DNA from: Orbilia blumenaviensis
Taxonomy: Eukaryota > Ascomycota > Orbiliomycetes > Orbiliales > Orbiliaceae
Direction: 5' to 3'
DNA length: 64,000 nt
Assembly: GCA_036872755.1 (NCBI GenBank)
Contig: JAVHNS010000003.1
Coordinates: 1,364,001-1,428,000 of the forward strand
The translations under genes were made by a program, and so were the position numbers. Positions 36,354-49,028 of this stretch are shown here, piece after piece. Numbering within the stretch: the stretch's first letter is position 1; every line of letters starts with the position of its first letter. The notes beneath the pieces were generated by a model. The model saw nothing but the letters and a program-made list of their open reading frames with translations. It searched no databases and was not told the DNA's origin.

Positions 36354-37169
36354 ATGGCTATCGCGGCCTACGAAGAAGTAACCCCAGGTCCCCAATCTCC
36401 TCCTCCGGCCGAACGCGAACCAGACCTCAAACGTCTCAGGTTATCGCCGACGTCCCCGAACCCTGAGATTGCCACCCGGAACCGGCGGTTCCTTTATCTC
36501 CAGACCCATGATGATTATTTCACAAAAACGGAGCACGCGTTTTCGCTGCCGACGTTGTATAATCAACTGGTCAGCCGATTCATGAGTGGGAGGGATAGGA
36601 GGGAGCATGCGGCGGACCCGGCGAGCCAGACGAAGTTTAGCGAGATATTAGCGAGGGATTTAGAACGTGGGGAAGATCGCATGGAGAATTTGCGACGACA
36701 GCAGAAAGAGGAGGAAGAAGATGACGAAGACGAGATGGAGGAAGTAGAGGATGAAGAAGGAAATATTGTGATGAAGTCCGCGCGGCAAGCAGCAGACACA
36801 GACCTTGACGGAGAGGAAACAGAAGACGGCCCTGTTGACGCCGAAAAATTGGACGCCGATATTCTGATACGGGCGGACTCTAATGGGGAGTTTATGAATG
36901 TTCAAAATAGGGAAGAGGCTTGGGAGATATGGAAAGATATACTCGAAAGAAGATTCTTAAGAGGCGACGATGAAGATTTTGACTACGATACAGTCGATCG
37001 ACCTGGTGGGGCTGGGGACCCCAATCATTTGATCGAGACAGAAATTGAACGTGATGGATGGGAAGAGTACTTTGACGAAGAGGAAGCAGATGTGTATGTT
37101 GAACGAGATGGGAAGAAGTATCTGGGCGGGAAAGTGGTAGAAGGGGAGACAGGAATTCAAGATTTCTAA
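36354..37169 (+). CDS. CCDC97-like protein (DUF2052)
   Basis: Single exon, 271 aa, starting at an ATG directly after a stop-rich leader. After a Pro-rich N-terminus comes the family core NRRFLYLQTHDDYFTKTEHAF (about 43-63), then LYNQLVSRFM. A very acidic stretch follows (about 116-160, EEEEDDEDEMEEVEDEEGN type). The C-terminal block has EEAWEIWKDILERRFLRGDDEDFDYD (about 187-212) and a final DGWEEYFDEEEADV segment. Human CCDC97 has been linked to the SF3B part of the U2 snRNP, so a splicing role is likely but inferred. It is convergent with the PROPPIN gene across about 570 bp. Confidence 0.85.
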   Translation: MAIAAYEEVTPGPQSPPPAEREPDLKRLRLSPTSPNPEIATRNRRFLYLQTHDDYFTKTEHAFSLPTLYNQLVSRFMSGRDRREHAADPASQTKFSEILARDLERGEDRMENLRRQQKEEEEDDEDEMEEVEDEEGNIVMKSARQAADTDLDGEETEDGPVDAEKLDADILIRADSNGEFMNVQNREEAWEIWKDILERRFLRGDDEDFDYDTVDRPGGAGDPNHLIETEIERDGWEEYFDEEEADVYVERDGKKYLGGKVVEGETGIQDF

Positions 37170-37739
37170 GGCTTTAACGCATTATTTATGTGAGACCGAG
37201 ATAATTACGAGACTAAGACCGAGACTACTATCCGTGCATACGACAAACTACCAAAACCTGTATATATTCCATAGTGTACGTATGTAATTTTAAAATTATG
37301 TGAATGAGTGGTCCGTCAGCTCCCCAAAGGTTTATCAATTAAAAATACATTTTGAGTTCGAAATCGTGGAAAGTCGGCACATCTTCACAATACATCATAA
37401 TACATCTGGCTTGAGTCGACACAGCTGCTGCCGTTTGGCGTAGTAAATCTCAACGAACTAAAAAAAACGACAAAGGAGTGGATATCAAAACATTCTAAAC
37501 GGCTGAAGCAAGCTCGCTAAGTATCAAAAAAATGGGTTGTAAAAACGTTGAACGCCGAATATTCGTGTGAAGGGTATCTTGAACTCAAAGAGAACGAGGG
37601 AAAAGAAAGTGGGAATATGTGGGGAATATGGGGAAGAGAGCTCTAGTGCATGCGAAAACGAGTAGTTATTCTAGTAGTAAGTGAAGTGACGGGATAATAT
37701 AAATGCAAACAAATTGTTAAGCCAGACTGTAGATCGACT
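37170..37739. other. Short convergent 3' intergenic region
   Basis: 570 bp between two stop codons facing each other. Both 3' UTRs should lie here; no gene seen. Confidence 0.7.
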
Positions 37740-39009
37740 TCAACGACTGAAAGGAATGTCGACACCTTCTACAAAGTTTCTCCAGGCTTCCCGCTCACAG
37801 GCCTTCCCGGATTCCGTGTTTGGCGCATTCAGGATGACGAATTTCTCCCACTTACAATCATCAGTACTGGTGACTATGACAGTATCTTCATCTGTCCACC
37901 CAACAGAGTTTCTCCCAATTCCTTCGACCTTTGCTTGCGCAAAACTCCATTCAGAGTTGAAGTATTTCGGCAACAAAGGTAGTTTACCAAGTAATGAAAA
38001 CCGCTTGTTGGATTCAGTGGGGGCCGAGCCGGTTGCTTCTGAGCCCCTGGAGGACGGTCTTTGTGCTTCTGCCGCTGCGCCAGAGGAGCTGCCTGGGGGT
38101 TGCGAAAACACATCAAAAATATGAAGTGTCCCCTTGTCAGAAGTAACTGCTATACGATTAGACGACGGGGAGAAAGCCATCGAATAGATCATAGCTTTAT
38201 CAATTCCACGTCGCAGTTCGGATACTATAGCAGAACTGGATGTCGAAAATATTCTGACTAGGGTCCCGTTTTCAGATGCAGTAGCCAAAAGGTCTCCATT
38301 AGGACTCAATGCTAGAGCCATGATTGAAGTCGTGTGCGCAGGCACAATGGTATTGTTCCCAGTTTGAAGATCGAATAGATTGACCTGTCCAATCGTTCGG
38401 CCTGGAAAAGCGACGTGCTTGTTTCCGAGGTAGGCGAGACCGAAGTCATTATGCACAGTCTCAAACGCCTGGAGCCGCTGAGGTGGCGATGAGAATGTGT
38501 AAATGGAAATGTGGTTCCTGAGGACGATAACAATCCTTGACCGTGATAGACGTACGCCCAAAACGTCGGACTTGAATTCCAAGGTAATCACCACTCTTTG
38601 TTTGGCATCGTCCCAAATGACCACTTTGTTGGGTGGAAACTTGGGGTCTCTGCCACCCCCTACGAGGGCGAGGAAGTTGGATCGACCAAGCATGATTGCA
38701 ATAGCGATGCCCCCATTGAACTCTAACCAATGAAAAACTCATTAATATCTTATCCTTCTATTTTTGGCAATATATATGTGTATTCAGAAATAATTTTTAC
38801 GTACTTCTATGAATCCGAAGTTCACAAGGATCAGAATTCATGACTGTCGAAATTATGTCAGCTCGGTATCAACACAAAGTAGGTTTGGGAAATATTTTAC
38901 CTGCGAATCCATCTTCCAAACCAACTGCAAAACAGGAATAATCTTGATTATAATTGGCCGAGAGTGAAGTAGTACGCCCAGTAATTGTGAGTGCATTTCT
39001 AGTATTCAT
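37740..39009 (-). CDS. hsv2: PROPPIN, Hsv2/WIPI4 type (Atg18 family)
   Basis: Three exons in phase (39009-38901, 38843-38805, 38722-37740) encode 376 aa; the second exon is only 39 nt. The N-terminus reads NQDYSCFAVGLEDGF (23-37) and then FNGGIAIAIML across the last junction, followed by FLALVGGGRDPKFPPNKVVIWDD; these are PROPPIN blades 1-2. The phosphoinositide-binding motif is LRRG (219-222), preceded by Glu as in the WIPI3/4-Hsv2 branch rather than the FRRG of Atg18. DKGTLHIF follows. An Ala/Ser-rich loop (about 257-280) interrupts the last blades, a usual place for an insertion. PROPPINs bind PI3P and PI(3,5)P2 on endosomes and vacuoles and act in micro- or selective autophagy. Divergent from the dynein chain gene. 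Confidence 0.92.
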
Positions 39010-40539
39010 TTTGGCCACGAAAACTGTCAAAAGATGTACTTGGATTCTTTAGTCGCAGTTGCCGAACGTAATGGGTTGTTGAATGTTGGAATTTGTAACC
39101 GAGGCCAAGTTCGAGATAACGAATGAGCCTGGGGGCGTTACGTTACTGAGACGAGACGATGATGCTGAAGAAGCTTAGGGTTCTGAGCTACGATGATAAA
39201 TGAAATGTTCGAGATGAAGACTCAGGACCGGAGATTTAGGTGCGGTATCTCAAGGATGGATCCTCAAAGCTGTGCCCTGGTATTCCATTGGTTGAGAGCC
39301 ACTTTAGTGATTACAAAAGAGCTACGTTATGCTGCTGTGACCGAGCGAAACGCCACCTGCGTTTAGTCCCGGCTTGATTCTAATGGATTCGATTCGATTT
39401 TTGAGAACTCGAGGCCAGAGAGGTGTTTCCAGAAGCCATAGGTATAAAAGATTGGTGTCTGGGCGGAGTAGTTTTGTAGCAAAGCAGGCAAATTTGTTTC
39501 AAATTTCGTTGAGGGGGCTAAGCGTAAGAGGCATCATATCCTGGGGTATCCCGATGATGCATCGTGGTTTCAACGGTATGGTATATAGTCATGTAATCTG
39601 GCCGCGCTAGCCACCCAAATCGCAAAGTGACATGCATCCGAACCACGGCCTCGGATTGGTAGATTCCGGCCACCCAGCTTGAGCTACTGAGCAATATCTG
39701 CGGCGAATGGTAAATTTAAAGTTGAGTCGAGTACGTTACAAGTGATAGGTGAGGCGTTATAACGTTAAACTAGAAGCCTCGAGCGCCTCTGCTGTCATAA
39801 TTCGAACCGGTAGAATGTCAGTCCTACTTGGGCCCCTCGTGATATTCTTGGCTGGTCAGACGTCAGCAAGTTCAGGCGTACATATGTATGTGCGTACTGA
39901 GTTATCACCAAGCCGAAGCTGTACGAGCCAATACAATTCCCGTAATTAAAATGAAATGTTAACCAACGAATGGATGCATATGGCAGACTCGAGGCAAATG
40001 CAATGTTCTGAAAAGTGCGCACCTGCGGTATTATTCAGTCCGTCACCAGCACCGCCACACAAACAGCTTTCAAGAAAGTGGCTGGTGACAAGCACAGAGC
40101 TTCAGCCACAGGCCACCACGACCAAGCTCTCCAGCAGCTGTCCCTGAGTACTGTGTGCTGGGAGTGGGCCAACGTGCAGAAGCTGGATCCGGAACAGCGA
40201 CCGCTATATGCTAGACCATCGAACTTGCAATTGCTCCCTGAAACATCGAATCCATCACCATATTTTTCAATGTCATAGGTACCTGAATCTCCGGGATGTC
40301 TGTGCTGATATCGATTGCCCTAACCACTTTGGCCTCGATTCCCTAGTTATTACTTATCTCCACATACCCTCAAAAGCGCGTCGACACCCTTTCCCCGGAT
40401 ATCCAGGCTAATCCCAACCGAAATTCACACCGACCTCTTGCATGAACACTCCGCTATTGAAGCCGGTGGTAGATCTTCCTAGATCTGCTTAAAAATCCCG
40501 ATTTTGGCATACAGCCTGGTCCTATCCAAATATTGAACA
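39010..40539. other. Divergent promoter region of hsv2-like and dynein light intermediate chain genes
   Basis: About 1.5 kb with only small, non-conserved frames. The presumptive shared promoter region; no other feature recognised. Confidence 0.6.
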
Positions 40540-42552
40540 ATGACAACATCACCGACGGCGGCAGATGAAGACCTCTGGTCTTCTATGCTGTCGAACGTCG
40601 CTTCGTCGAAACGGCTACCTCAGAAATCCATTCTCGTACTTGGTACATATTATCACCTTCGTTACGGAATATAATATCGGGAGATGGAGCCCATTCGCTA
40701 ATCTAGGAGGGACACTGTTGTACAGGAGGGGGTGCGGATGAGCAGAAGGAATTCGTCGATGCCCTGGGCGGCTACACATCGGATAGTCGCAAACAAGGTC
40801 GAAGACCGCCGGTTGCTAACGAATTCGCCCTTGGGTATACATATCTCGACGTTTTGGATGCTGAGCAAGAAGGTACGGGTTCAAAGATGCTCTTCAGGCA
40901 ACATATTTATCTTTACTAACAATCTACTCTCCAGACGTCCTCGCTCGTCTCGGTTTATACCTCGTTTCGTCCCCCACACCGGCATTTTCACCTCTTCTAA
41001 AACCGCTGTTTACACCCGAACTGCTCCCCGATACTCTTGTCGTCCTGCTTCTCGACTGGCGGACACCCTGGACATGGCTTAGGCAAACGAGGCGCTGGAT
41101 ACGGTTACTCCGAAATATATTTTCGCAGCTAGATGACGATGGCAAGGAAGCATTGGAGGAGGTTATGAAGGCTTGTAGGTTCCTTCCTCTCTTTCTTTAC
41201 CCGATTTGAAGTTCTTTCCTATTTGTTGGGGAATAAAGCAACCTGAACGGAGGATCTTACGAAGGTTAGGGGAGGCAAGACCGAGGAATTTTGGTGAGAC
41301 TGGAGCAATTCAAGTTCCTGGGGCGGCTCCAGAGGTGCAGATTCCACTGGGGCCTGGGGAGTTCGATGAGCCGTTAGGATTGCCATTCTTAGTGGTGTGT
41401 CAGAACGTGAGTTATCTAATCTTGATACTTATACTGATTTTAAGGGTTGTGATGGCTGACTTAGCATATGTGATGTAGGCCGACAAGATCGAAACATTAG
41501 AACGAGAAAGAGGGTGGAAGGAAGAGGAGTTTGATTTTGTCCTACAGTTTATGAGGACAATACTGCTAAAACGTATGATCTCACCACCTTCTAAACTGGA
41601 CGCATAAGTAGCTAATAGACTCCCTAGACGGCGCATCGCTCATCTATACAAGCCCCTCGATACCATCCTCTCTTCAATCATTAGTCTATACCTGCCTCTC
41701 TCTCCCCGTTTCATCGAAGGTAATATCTACATCTTTAAATCACTATATGGCAAAAAGCTGACTAGTGCCCATCAGCAAACTCTTCGTCACAACGTAATCG
41801 AGCGTGAAAGGGTTCTCGTCCCACCATCCTGGGACTCCTGGGGCAAAATCCGTGTTCTCCGCGACTTCGACGTCGAAGGCGTTGGTTCCGGCTGGTCCGT
41901 TGATATCGACTTTTCCCCTGCTGCTGCAACCTCAATCACAGCCTCAGACCTCGATGTACAAGTCGAAGGCGGTGCAGTGGAGTTGTTTGAGGAAGTCATC
42001 CGCGACAGTCGGGGTGATGATTCACTTGCAGCCTTAAGGCCCAAAGGTGCGATAGAGATGCCTCCAGTAGATTTACAAGAGTTCTTGGCGACTCAACTCG
42101 ATGTTTTGGAGAGCAAGAAGGAGGAGGAGAGGGGTTCTGGTGGTGGAGGATCCGGACTTGGAATGGGAGGGAATAGAAACGCTATGGGAACCATGGGAGA
42201 AACCGATAGTAGGGTTAGGGATCACGTTGGGCCGGTACAGTTCAACGTTGGTGGAATACAAGTTGACGCAGATGATATGTTACGGAGGATAAAAGTGAGT
42301 TTCTCTGCTCCATCCTGGCTGCCTCTTAGTGGCAATTCGTTTTGGTGTATTGCTAATACTAATTGATGATAGGACCGAGATGCAGCAGCAAACCTTGATC
42401 CAGCAGCTGCGAGCGCTGCTGGTGTTGGACCAACATCCCCTGGTGGTGATGGCAAGAGCCAGAATGAAGTACTGGCTCAATTTTTCAGCAGCCTGATGAA
42501 CAAGAAAGGTGCTGGAGGCAAAGGCGGTTCTGGAGGCGGCTCTGGAAAATAA
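40540..42552 (+). CDS. Cytoplasmic dynein 1 light intermediate chain
   Basis: Eight exons give 503 aa: 40540-40642, 40726-40872, 40935-41174, 41270-41406, 41479-41572, 41628-41719, 41776-42294 and 42373-42552. All junctions keep phase. The acceptor before exon 4 (TTAG ending at 41269) is the least certain: the preceding 30 bases also look coding in the same downstream frame (PERRILRRLGEAR) but do not join in phase to the GTAGGT donor. The fold is Ras-like. SILVLGGGADEQKEF (30-44) is at the P-loop position, without the GKS/T of a working one. LLLDWRTPWTWLR, PFLVVCQNADKIETLER and LLKHGASLIYTSP follow. The tail is Gly/Ser-rich. The chain links dynein heavy chain to cargo adaptors for nuclear and endosome transport along microtubules. 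Confidence 0.9.
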
Positions 42553-43814
42553 AAAAACCTTCCCAGATCCATGATGCAAATGTTTTATGCCCAAAATCTC
42601 AGGACTTCTAAGAGGGGGAAACAAATTTCGAAAGAAAGCAAGGAAAAAAAGAAGGCCACCAAAAATGTACTCCATATCGTCATCTTCTTTCTACAACTAT
42701 TTCCGTCTGAGCGTCATGTCCAAGTGTTCTCTTTTTTTCCCTTTCATCCCCTTTTATCAGAAATCAGATGGAATCTGTAATAATCCCTTTTTATCGTTAT
42801 TTTCACTTCCGTCTTTCTCACCTTCCCCATCTCCCGTTTCCATTTGTCCATCCCATACCTTTTTTCTTCCCAATTGACTTACGGCGGCCGATTGTATATA
42901 GCGAGGGTACACAAAATCCATTAGAAAGAATGTTGGAGTTGTATACTGTAGGGGGTATTAGTAGGTCCTTAAAAAAACGCACTAAATATCCTACCATATC
43001 TAGGTACCTCCTACCTAGGCACCTAGGTATATACCTAGTCTTGGAGAGCTGTGGTTTTTCGGACCAATGTTAAACCCGAGTGCATGCATGCATGCCTGCC
43101 TCTCAAGCTTCGCACACCTACTAGCTTTGTCTTCAGCGCCGTTCTTCGAGGCCAACTTAGTGAAATTTTCGTAAATTCGATTTCACACCTGCCCACCTCT
43201 AAACATTCTCATCAACTAACACTCGCTTCTAAAGCTAATACTTCGTTATAACCATACACAGAACCGATAGATGACGTAGGTAGTAAATGAGTAAGTACCT
43301 GACTAAATACTAGCTATGATACGTAGACCGTTTGCAAAAAAAACAAAAAACAAAGAAACGTTAACCTAACATCTCAGTAATCTGCTATATCAGTGTCGAT
43401 CGTCTTCATTCCGAGGGGGTTGCAATAGTATAAAACAGTAAGCTCAATGTATGAAAAACAAATCCGACGTCCAGGTTTTAAGGGATTAGAAAGAGAAAAA
43501 CGGGGAAACTTCGAGCAAAAGAGAAAAACACCATATCCGCCAGTTGAGATTAAGGGACTTCCGGGGGAGGGAATATAAATAAAGAGAAACGGAAAAAAAA
43601 ATTGAATAACACGTTCAATGATCGAGCTGATACATCACTCCTCCTATGTGCTCCAGCAAACGCCAAAAGCTTTAAAAAACAAAAAACATAAAAGGGAGGG
43701 GAGAGGAAGAAGCCTATAATGCCTATGAGAAAAGAGATTCCCGAAAAGATCATAAACAGTGGAAAACAACCGTTGGTCAAGAAAAAGTCAAACAGCCCTT
43801 TCAAGATGCCAGGC
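42553..43814. other. Convergent intergenic region
   Basis: About 1.3 kb between facing stop codons. A cluster of acctag(g) words (43001-43038) and a tgca-repeat (43081-43094) are the only patterns. No gene supported. Confidence 0.6.
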
Positions 43815-46800
43815 CTATTTATCCATCTCGAACTCGACTCTCGTCGGCATCGGAGTTGTAGGGGTCCGTAACTCTTCTCCCACATGTGTAGTCGCGAGTG
43901 AAGAAGTAGGGCTGCCCAGAAGTGTCCCCGAGGCACCATCATCGTCTGGGAGTCCGGTTTTGATTGCTAATTTTGCAGTATCGTCAACCACACTGGCTTC
44001 AGCGCCCTTCAAGAGGTCTCTATCTCCTTCCATGATGCTCTTTGCGTCTCCTTCGTCTTCCTCGTCTTCCTTGTATTTTCCAGGAACTGCATTTCTCTCC
44101 AATTCCTTCTGGGCTTCGTCCATCCTTCTTCTGACCTCCTGTGCGACTCTCATACCATCGTTCACAATGTTGTCAAGCACACCTCTCAATCCTTTGGCGC
44201 CAGCAATGCCTCCTCCACCGAGGTTTCCGAAGGCACTGGCGCCTATAGACATATTCCTTCCTCCAGGAGTCTTGGATCCATCCGTCGAAAGGACGATTGA
44301 GTCCGCAAACCCCGTCTCGAAGAAATACTCAAGAACTTCATCCGCTAGCACAATCATTCTGAAGGTTGGTAGGGTAATATGCAGTGGGTTGGCTGGGTCT
44401 AACGCAATGTTTGCTGACATTGCCGAAGGCTTCGTGTTTGCATCGAGATCCAACGAACTCTTCCCTTCAAGTTCTTCATCTTTATCCTTCATTGGTCCCT
44501 TCTCCTTAACCGGGCTTTTTACACTCTCGCCATCCTCATCATCAGATGCCAAATCCAATAGGTCAACCAGTTCATCCATTCCCTCGACTCCGGTGCTAAC
44601 TTCCTCCTGTTTTCCCTGTTGGTCCGGATCTGCGTATTCAAAACAGCGTCTAATAAATCCGCTCACACTTCCCAAGAAAGGATCCGTGCCCCCCTTTCCT
44701 TCACCTCCTCTATTCTGCTCCCCAATGTGCGATGGGGTCTCCCATCCTCTTCTTGTGATGAATAATAGGGCCTCACTGATCCTTAAGATACCCTCCCGAT
44801 CAACTCTACCGTCTCCGTCGTCGTCATATAATTCAAAGAAGTAACTTATACTCTCCATTATATCTTTCTTGCCCTTGATTCCAGCCAATCCTGCGACAAC
44901 ATCTTGCAGCGAAAGCCCGGACCTATAATCTGTATCCCACCGTCTGAAGAGACGGTGCATGAACTCGTGGTCTGCTGGTTCTGCATTGTCACCCCACGGA
45001 CTCAAGTTGATACTCTTCTTTCTTGCATTGCCACCCCATTGAGGGTCCAACGACCCACCGAGACTGGGCGAGAACAGTTGTGAGGGTGAATCTGCTATCG
45101 CCCATTTTGCAACACCAGCCAAAAATTCTCTGAAGTAGTCGTAGTCCATAAGCTGTGAAGATGGGCCAAGGCCGATACGCCCTTTCTCGTTGATGCTCTT
45201 CTCACTAATACTCCTGCCCGAACTCATAACCTTCTTTTCATTCAGTCGCTCTTTCTCGAGTTCTATCGCTGCAAGGCGTTCCTGGCGTTCATAAAGGACT
45301 TTGTAGAACCTGTCGTAAATGTACCCAAGGTCGTTGGTAGATAGTCGTTTGCTTTCTGGTCCGAGATTTCTGAGAGTAGTGCGTTTGGCGAAGGATTCGA
45401 TGGATGATAAAACGGAATCTTTGTGTCTCGTTCGTTGATCGGTGATGGTTTGTTCTGTTATGCCGGAGAATTCGCGGAAGGCGACTACCATCAACTCTTG
45501 GAAGCGCGTGACCGCTCGTAGTTTCTCATTATCACTTCTAGGGTGGGCGCTTTCGTCCAAGCGGAGGAAGTAATTCTTGAGACAGCTGATAAATGCCCCG
45601 TCGTCTGTAACATCGAGGAGTTCTTCGCCATTGATGCGAAGGATTGCTAGACCAACTTGGAAGAGTACCTTTGGGCCTTCGAGGAAGAAGACATCGAGAA
45701 CTCTGAAAGCGAAGACGAGTGGCATGGAGTTGATGAAAAGAGAGAGAAACCATGGTAGTGAGACGACGGAAAGTTGGACGTCGGCTTTCACGAGATGCTC
45801 CCAGAGGATTGGCATGGTCTTTTCAACTAGCGATTCGAAGACCCTTTGGTCGAGGAGGGTACCATACATGGTCTGAGAGTAGTAGCCTGGAACTAGGCGA
45901 TCACAGAGGGTGGACAAGAGGAAAAAAGCCTGGGTCTCAGACATGTAACTATTTAATTGTTAGTAAAGCGGTTTTATATCCAGGGCTTACGCATACACTC
46001 ACATGAGTAGGGCAGCTACGACAATGTTCATTGCTTGGCAGTAACCAATATCGGGGTTTCTCCAGCTATACGCACTAAGTACTCGGCGAAGTCTGCCAAT
46101 ACCTTCTTCGCTCTGGAAACCGGGATACTCAGGTAAACTGCGGTTCAAATCCTTTTCGATTTCGTCAATGGATAGTGAATGCCGCCCCGAGAACTCGGTA
46201 AGTGTGTCGGTGTATAATGTCGGGTTGAATAATCTTCCGTACAACGACCCGGAGGTCAATTCCCAGATTTCTCCACGCAATCTCTGCATTACACAGTTAG
46301 CTACTCTCTTTTGAATTTACCTAGGCGTCTGTGTGGCTTACATTGGGTAGTCCGACCCGAATAAGCTTGTGAAACGTTGGCTGTCGTATTAATGTGATAT
46401 TCCGGCCGTTTTCTATGTTAAAGGTCAGTACACCGAAGGATTCTGGGGAACTCATCACTACGAACCTCGTAGATATTCCGCCCATAACCTCATTTTGCTC
46501 CTATCACGTAGCTTTTTGAGATCACCTGGGTATCTCCAAACCATGCCTAACCCCGCATCAGGTTCCTCCTTCACACCGTCTTTCGATTTTCCACCAGTCA
46601 CCAGCCATTCGCTGTAACAGCTTCCAACAAGCATCCTAAGATTCTTCATCTCGCTCATTTGACTTCTTAAATTCTTCTTTAGAGCTTCGCAAAACTTCTC
46701 ACATGTTGATCGTAGTGAATTGAATTGTAATGTGAGCTTTTGGTCGTTGTGCCATGTCGTTACTGCTAGAGCGAACAAATAACTCCGGGAGTGGAGCCGT

Positions 46801-47159
46801 TCCACACGTCGGATTGCCACTAATGGTAACGTAAACCCGCAACTAGGAGGTCCAGCTGCACTGGACGACGATGAATTCGTTCCCGTAGCGGAAGAAGGTG
46901 CGGATGATGAGAAGCAGAGGAATGATTCGGAGAGGTGGAGACGGCCAAAGTAGTGCTCCCCCGTCGGCAGACTTAGCTCGCATGGTATAACGGCGAGTGG
47001 GTTTTCAGAGTCTGGGAGACGGAAGTTGGAGCGGAATAAGACAGCCGGAGTCTGGCCATCATTGTTGGTTCCGTTTACTTGGTTAAGAAGGGAAGGCGGG
47101 AGGATATTTGGATCTATCAAGGACGAAGCCTTGGAGATCAAAGAGGATAGAGAGAGCAT
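43815..47159 (-). CDS. gyp2: Gyp2/Mdr1-type RabGAP (GRAM, TBC and EF-hand domains)
   Basis: Four exons (47159-46466, 46412-46342, 46283-46003, 45948-43815) join in phase to 1059 aa. The introns are short (53-58 nt for two; the last is 54). A GRAM-type domain covers about 40-160, with [19 protein letters not shown]. The TBC domain spans about 245-480: [13 protein letters not shown], arginine finger IEKDLNR (297-303, Arg303), glutamine finger YCQ (336-338) and [14 protein letters not shown]. An EF-hand loop [12 protein letters not shown] lies at 724-735. The acidic C-terminal third is Ser/Asp-rich. TBC proteins accelerate GTP hydrolysis on Rab GTPases; yeast Gyp2 acts on Ypt6 and other Rabs in Golgi-endosome traffic. 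Both catalytic fingers are intact. Divergent from the EF-hand membrane protein gene. Confidence 0.93.
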
Positions 47160-49028
47160 GACCCGGTGTATGTGTATGCACCCGATGCAGCAAAGTTATG
47201 TTCTTTGTGCCTTCGAGGGTGTAAACAGGTCAAGGTGGAGATGCCAGAGCGGCCAGTTAAAAGTTGTTGGAGTAAGTTCGTCGGAGATCAAGTGCAGGTG
47301 GGAGTAGGTGGGAGTGGCTATCGGTGGGTGGTATCGAGAGGCAGCAGTGTGTTAGTAATGTGGTTGGTTGGGCTGGGTTGGTGTTGCAGCTGAGGTCTGG
47401 TCAAGCTTCCCGCAAGCAGCAGCAGTAATTAGCAGCGGCCCAAGTGCAGCCCATACAATCCCCCGCCAAAACGGAACGGAACGAGATGGGAAGGAGAAAC
47501 TCGATAGGTAGGTACGTCGGACTTTATCTGTTCCTACCCCGGATTACGAACCTCTTGATTGATAAAATACTGATTACCTATCGACAAAACTGAAGAGATT
47601 TCTAAGGGTTGACAAAAAGGAAGTGAATCGATTTGAAGGGTCAAAGGTATTGTAGATGATATGATATGATGGGGAGGAAAGGGGATGCAAATGCAAATAT
47701 GGGTCCAGTCTCCGGTCAGAGCTATATTGGTCTCCGGCAGGGGCACACAGACTGAACCGGACGGGGACCCTTCTTAAGTTACAAGCTTGACTATCTCCAA
47801 TTGAGCCTCGTCAGCGTCGCAATCACACACGCACTAGCCACATTCATATTCATGGGCAATTCACACAACCGAGCACATACAGTCACCTCAACCTGAGTAG
47901 AGAGGGGTCTAGTGTTAAAGCTATCTTGATACTTGGCATATACGGTCCAAATATCAGATCCTGTCAAGTGCAAGCTCAAATAGCAGGTGGTTATGGATAC
48001 CTGGGTACTTTACTTACTTACTTATAAGTACCTATATCGCAGGCCAAAGCAGAGTGCCTTTATGTTTGAATGTATGGCTGTGACAGGTAACAGCTTCCAG
48101 CTTCCAGCGGTCGGCTGCATGACGTCTGGACTGTCTTGTCGCGGCTCGGGTAGCCTGGCCCTGCCGGAACCCACCTCACATAACTACCTACCTATACCCA
48201 GGGAGCTACCTAGGTCGCAAGTACTAGCAAGTGGTGATCATCTCAGTGGTATTTCTCTCGTGCGCCTGTTGACATGCCCACCAATTGCTACTTCCAATTA
48301 TTATTATTATTATTGTAGGTAGCCACTCGTGTCTACCCCAACAACATTACTAGTAACAGGTATCTTCTTAGTCTCATTATTAGGTACTTCGTGTTGCATT
48401 AGCAGGCTGGATAAATTACATCCAAAACGTCGACGCGCCGACTGGGATCCCTCGTTTTTTGTTCTTTCCCATTTGGATGAAAATGCGTTGTTTCTGCCAA
48501 ACAACAACAACAAACAACACGGCAACAAGAAATGATGCTCGCTCGATGTGGATCGCTGGATGTCAAATCCTCTCAACTCTGCGCCCGCACTCAATCTCCA
48601 CCGTCACAGACCTAGAAGTAGGTAACTACATCATCAACATCGTGCTCTCTCTCCCCACCATCCATTATTATTATATCCCCACACCCCCCTTACCTTACCT
48701 TTCATCTTCTACTCATCGCGACATCTTAAAAACCATCTTCTATTGACCTCCAGCTTCATTGAAACTTACTAGAATCTCCCATCGGATACCAGTTCCATCT
48801 TCGCTCCAGCTGCTGCATTCTAGGCCATTATCCTTTAGTCTCATTTGCCCGTCACGTTTCCTCCAATCGTGCATTATCACGCCCGCCAACCATACATAAT
48901 AACACTACATGCTCGGAAGCGGCTTGCCTGCCTGTCCGTCCCCTGCCATAACAATCATAGTCCACACGGTCACCACCCAATAATACAGCTGCACGACACA
49001 GCTGCCCAAATTTTTGTTGTCGTTCAAG
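47160..49028. other. Divergent promoter region with repeated taggta/tacctA words
   Basis: 1.9 kb between two divergent starts. The word taggta or its complement recurs near 47505-47514, 48010-48033 and 48183-48213. A TTA-type triplet run lies at 48298-48316. The last 400 bp before 49029 are C/T-rich, as in a transcribed leader. No gene found. Confidence 0.55.

Noticed and set aside
43759..44844. 361-codon plus-strand Ser-rich frame
   Set aside because: Antisense shadow of the acidic C-terminal part of the Gyp2-type gene, whose domains are certain.
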